Assembly (NCBI GenBank): GCA_964478125.1
Contig: CAYZGR010000023.1
Coordinates: 1-42,079 of the forward strand
DNA from: FW021-bin31 sp964478125
GTDB lineage: Bacteria; Bacteroidota; Bacteroidia; Chitinophagales; Chitinophagaceae
DNA length: 42,079 bases
Reading direction: 5' to 3'
In this document: positions 41,088 through 42,079 of the stretch, one piece after another
Layout: every line of letters starts with the position of its first letter
Numbering within the stretch: position 1 is the first letter of the stretch
Made by a program: the position numbers and the translations under genes
Notes under the pieces: generated by a model
Databases searched by the model: none
What the model was told of the DNA's origin: nothing
What the model saw: the letters and a program-made list of their open reading frames with translations, nothing else

Positions 41088-41663
41088 ATGGGTGTGAAGG
41101 CTCTACAGGACAAGATTTTATTAGAACGGATTGCAAAGGATGATGAAAAAGCATTCAGGGAAATCTTTGAGCGTTATAAAGACCGGTTCTATGCTGCTGC
41201 CCTGAAAATGACGCGATCTCGGGATATGGCTGAAGAGGTTGTCCAGGAAGTTTTTCTTGCACTATGGCTTAACCGCAATACGTTAGCGGATGTAGAGGCG
41301 CCAGAATCTTATTTATTTTCTATTGTCTATCATACCCTATCACGCCATTTTAAAAGGCGGGCTTCAGAGAGACTTATGAAAGTAGAGATGAGGAAGCGCA
41401 TGGAAAAGTATGAAAATTATACAGAAGAAGTTGTGGTAGAAAAGGAAAGTCGGTTATTGTTGCAAAATCTCATAAAACAATTACCTTCGCAGCAACAGAT
41501 GATCTACAAGTTAAGTAGGATAGAAGGGCGAAGCCGTAAGGAGATAGCGGAAGAACTTCACATTTCTCCGAACACGGTTAAGAATCACCTGTTGAAAGCG
41601 ATGAAGTTTATTCGGACGCGTTGGGGGGAGGCCCTTATGATAATAGTCTGGTGGTGGTTTTAA
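41088..41663 (+). CDS. RNA polymerase ECF sigma factor (Bacteroidota type)
   Basis: A 191-residue ECF sigma-70 factor. Region 2 spans ~20-90, with RSRDMAEEVVQEVFLALW (2.2-2.3), and region 4 spans ~120-175, with RIEGRSRKEIAEELHISPNTVKNHLLKAMKFI as helix-turn-helix. This form usually controls a TonB receptor operon through a FecR-type anti-sigma gene placed directly downstream. Here there is no FecR gene; the next gene is convergent, so the sigma factor is an orphan in this window. It may control the GH20 or other loci. Confidence 0.93.
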   Translation: MGVKALQDKILLERIAKDDEKAFREIFERYKDRFYAAALKMTRSRDMAEEVVQEVFLALWLNRNTLADVEAPESYLFSIVYHTLSRHFKRRASERLMKVEMRKRMEKYENYTEEVVVEKESRLLLQNLIKQLPSQQQMIYKLSRIEGRSRKEIAEELHISPNTVKNHLLKAMKFIRTRWGEALMIIVWWWF

Positions 41664-41747
41664 CCGGTATTTATTCCAAATACACCTTTCATAACAATAC
41701 CTATTATAATTCCATCAGCCCAACATTTAGCTTCCTTTCATGAGCCC

Positions 41748-42079
41748 CTACAAATCCACCACTTCCGGTGTCTTTTTTGGATTTATCGGATTAAAATAAT
41801 AAATGCCCTCTTTCCGGTACCCTTTAAATTGATCTTTGAGGCGTGATAAAAAGGAGTGATAATTTCTATGCTGTGAAGGGGCCCATGCAGCTTCAGCGAG
41901 GGCGGCCATCCTTGGGAAAAATAAAAATTCCAGGCGCTTTTTTGATTTTATGGTTTCTGTCCATAGATTCCCTTGTATTCCCAGGATGAGCTGGGGAGAT
42001 TCTTCAGCGACAGGGTAGGTACGCATAGAGAAATCATAAACCTGCTCTACGGTACTAAATTTTCCGGCCCAGCGTCTTC
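41748..42079 (-). CDS. Beta-N-acetylhexosaminidase (GH20), C-terminal part
   Basis: The frame is open to the right edge, so only the last ~110 codons are visible. GIQGNLWTETI and FPRMAALAEAAWAP are the conserved C-terminal motifs of the GH20 catalytic barrel, where the Trp lines the sugar-binding site. The tail ends NPINPKKTPEVVDL. It removes terminal GlcNAc/GalNAc residues, as in chitin or glycoprotein degradation. It is convergent with the ECF sigma gene, 84 nt apart. Confidence 0.88.
   Translation of the reverse strand, partial: RRWAGKFSTVEQVYDFSMRTYPVAEESPQLILGIQGNLWTETIKSKKRLEFLFFPRMAALAEAAWAPSQHRNYHSFLSRLKDQFKGYRKEGIYYFNPINPKKTPEVVDL

Overview
The window looks like a chromosomal segment of a Bacteroidota bacterium, probably a member of the Chitinophagales. 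This rests on gldF/gldG gliding genes, a TonB receptor with two HmuY-like lipoproteins, a Bacteroidota-type ECF sigma factor, many lipoproteins, and repeated promoter boxes of the Bacteroidota form TAnnTTTG. It is a draft assembly with three 100-N gaps. I see no rRNA, tRNA, CRISPR array, prophage or intact insertion sequence. The genes are mostly housekeeping.

Layout. 1-5850: end of a possible GNAT-like protein, an APC permease, dnaX, and the E2 subunit of pyruvate dehydrogenase. 5880-6010: a small element with inverted-repeat ends. 6137-11623: an arginine biosynthesis cluster (two GNAT paralogues, argG, argC, argD), facing an arginase gene broken by a gap. 12657-18074: acyl-CoA dehydrogenase, YggS, a phosphoesterase lipoprotein, a PQQ-type sugar dehydrogenase and an exported formylglycine-generating enzyme. 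18801-22679: a DUF486 membrane protein and a haem-uptake set (TonB receptor plus two HmuY-like lipoproteins). 22991-27180: a four-gene envelope glycan operon. 27185-31806 (minus strand): ahcY, pdxJ, gldF, gldG. 31974-35976: an Lrp regulator, then divergent purL and purM. 36085-42079: a small lipoprotein, BlaI repressor, carbonic anhydrase, Hsp20, a Tat-exported flavoprotein with a cytochrome c, an ECF sigma factor and the end of a GH20 hexosaminidase.

The most interesting signal is ahead of the arginine genes. Each GNAT gene is preceded by its own TAccTTTG promoter and by a short open frame of 38 or 39 codons, starting with TTG and ending in an arginine-rich tail with an invariant CGA-CGA pair. 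Of the 21 residues shared by the two peptides, 8 are encoded by different synonymous codons, and the only indel is one whole codon, so the peptide itself appears to be under selection. The distance from the peptide stop to the GNAT start is nearly constant (103 and 102 nt). The Arg-codon region can pair with a conserved downstream element. This fits a duplicated, arginine-sensing leader-peptide attenuator. I know of no description of it, but I could not search.

A second result concerns assembly: the gap inside hsp20 is flanked by an exact 55-bp direct repeat, and merging the two copies restores a complete 150-residue protein.
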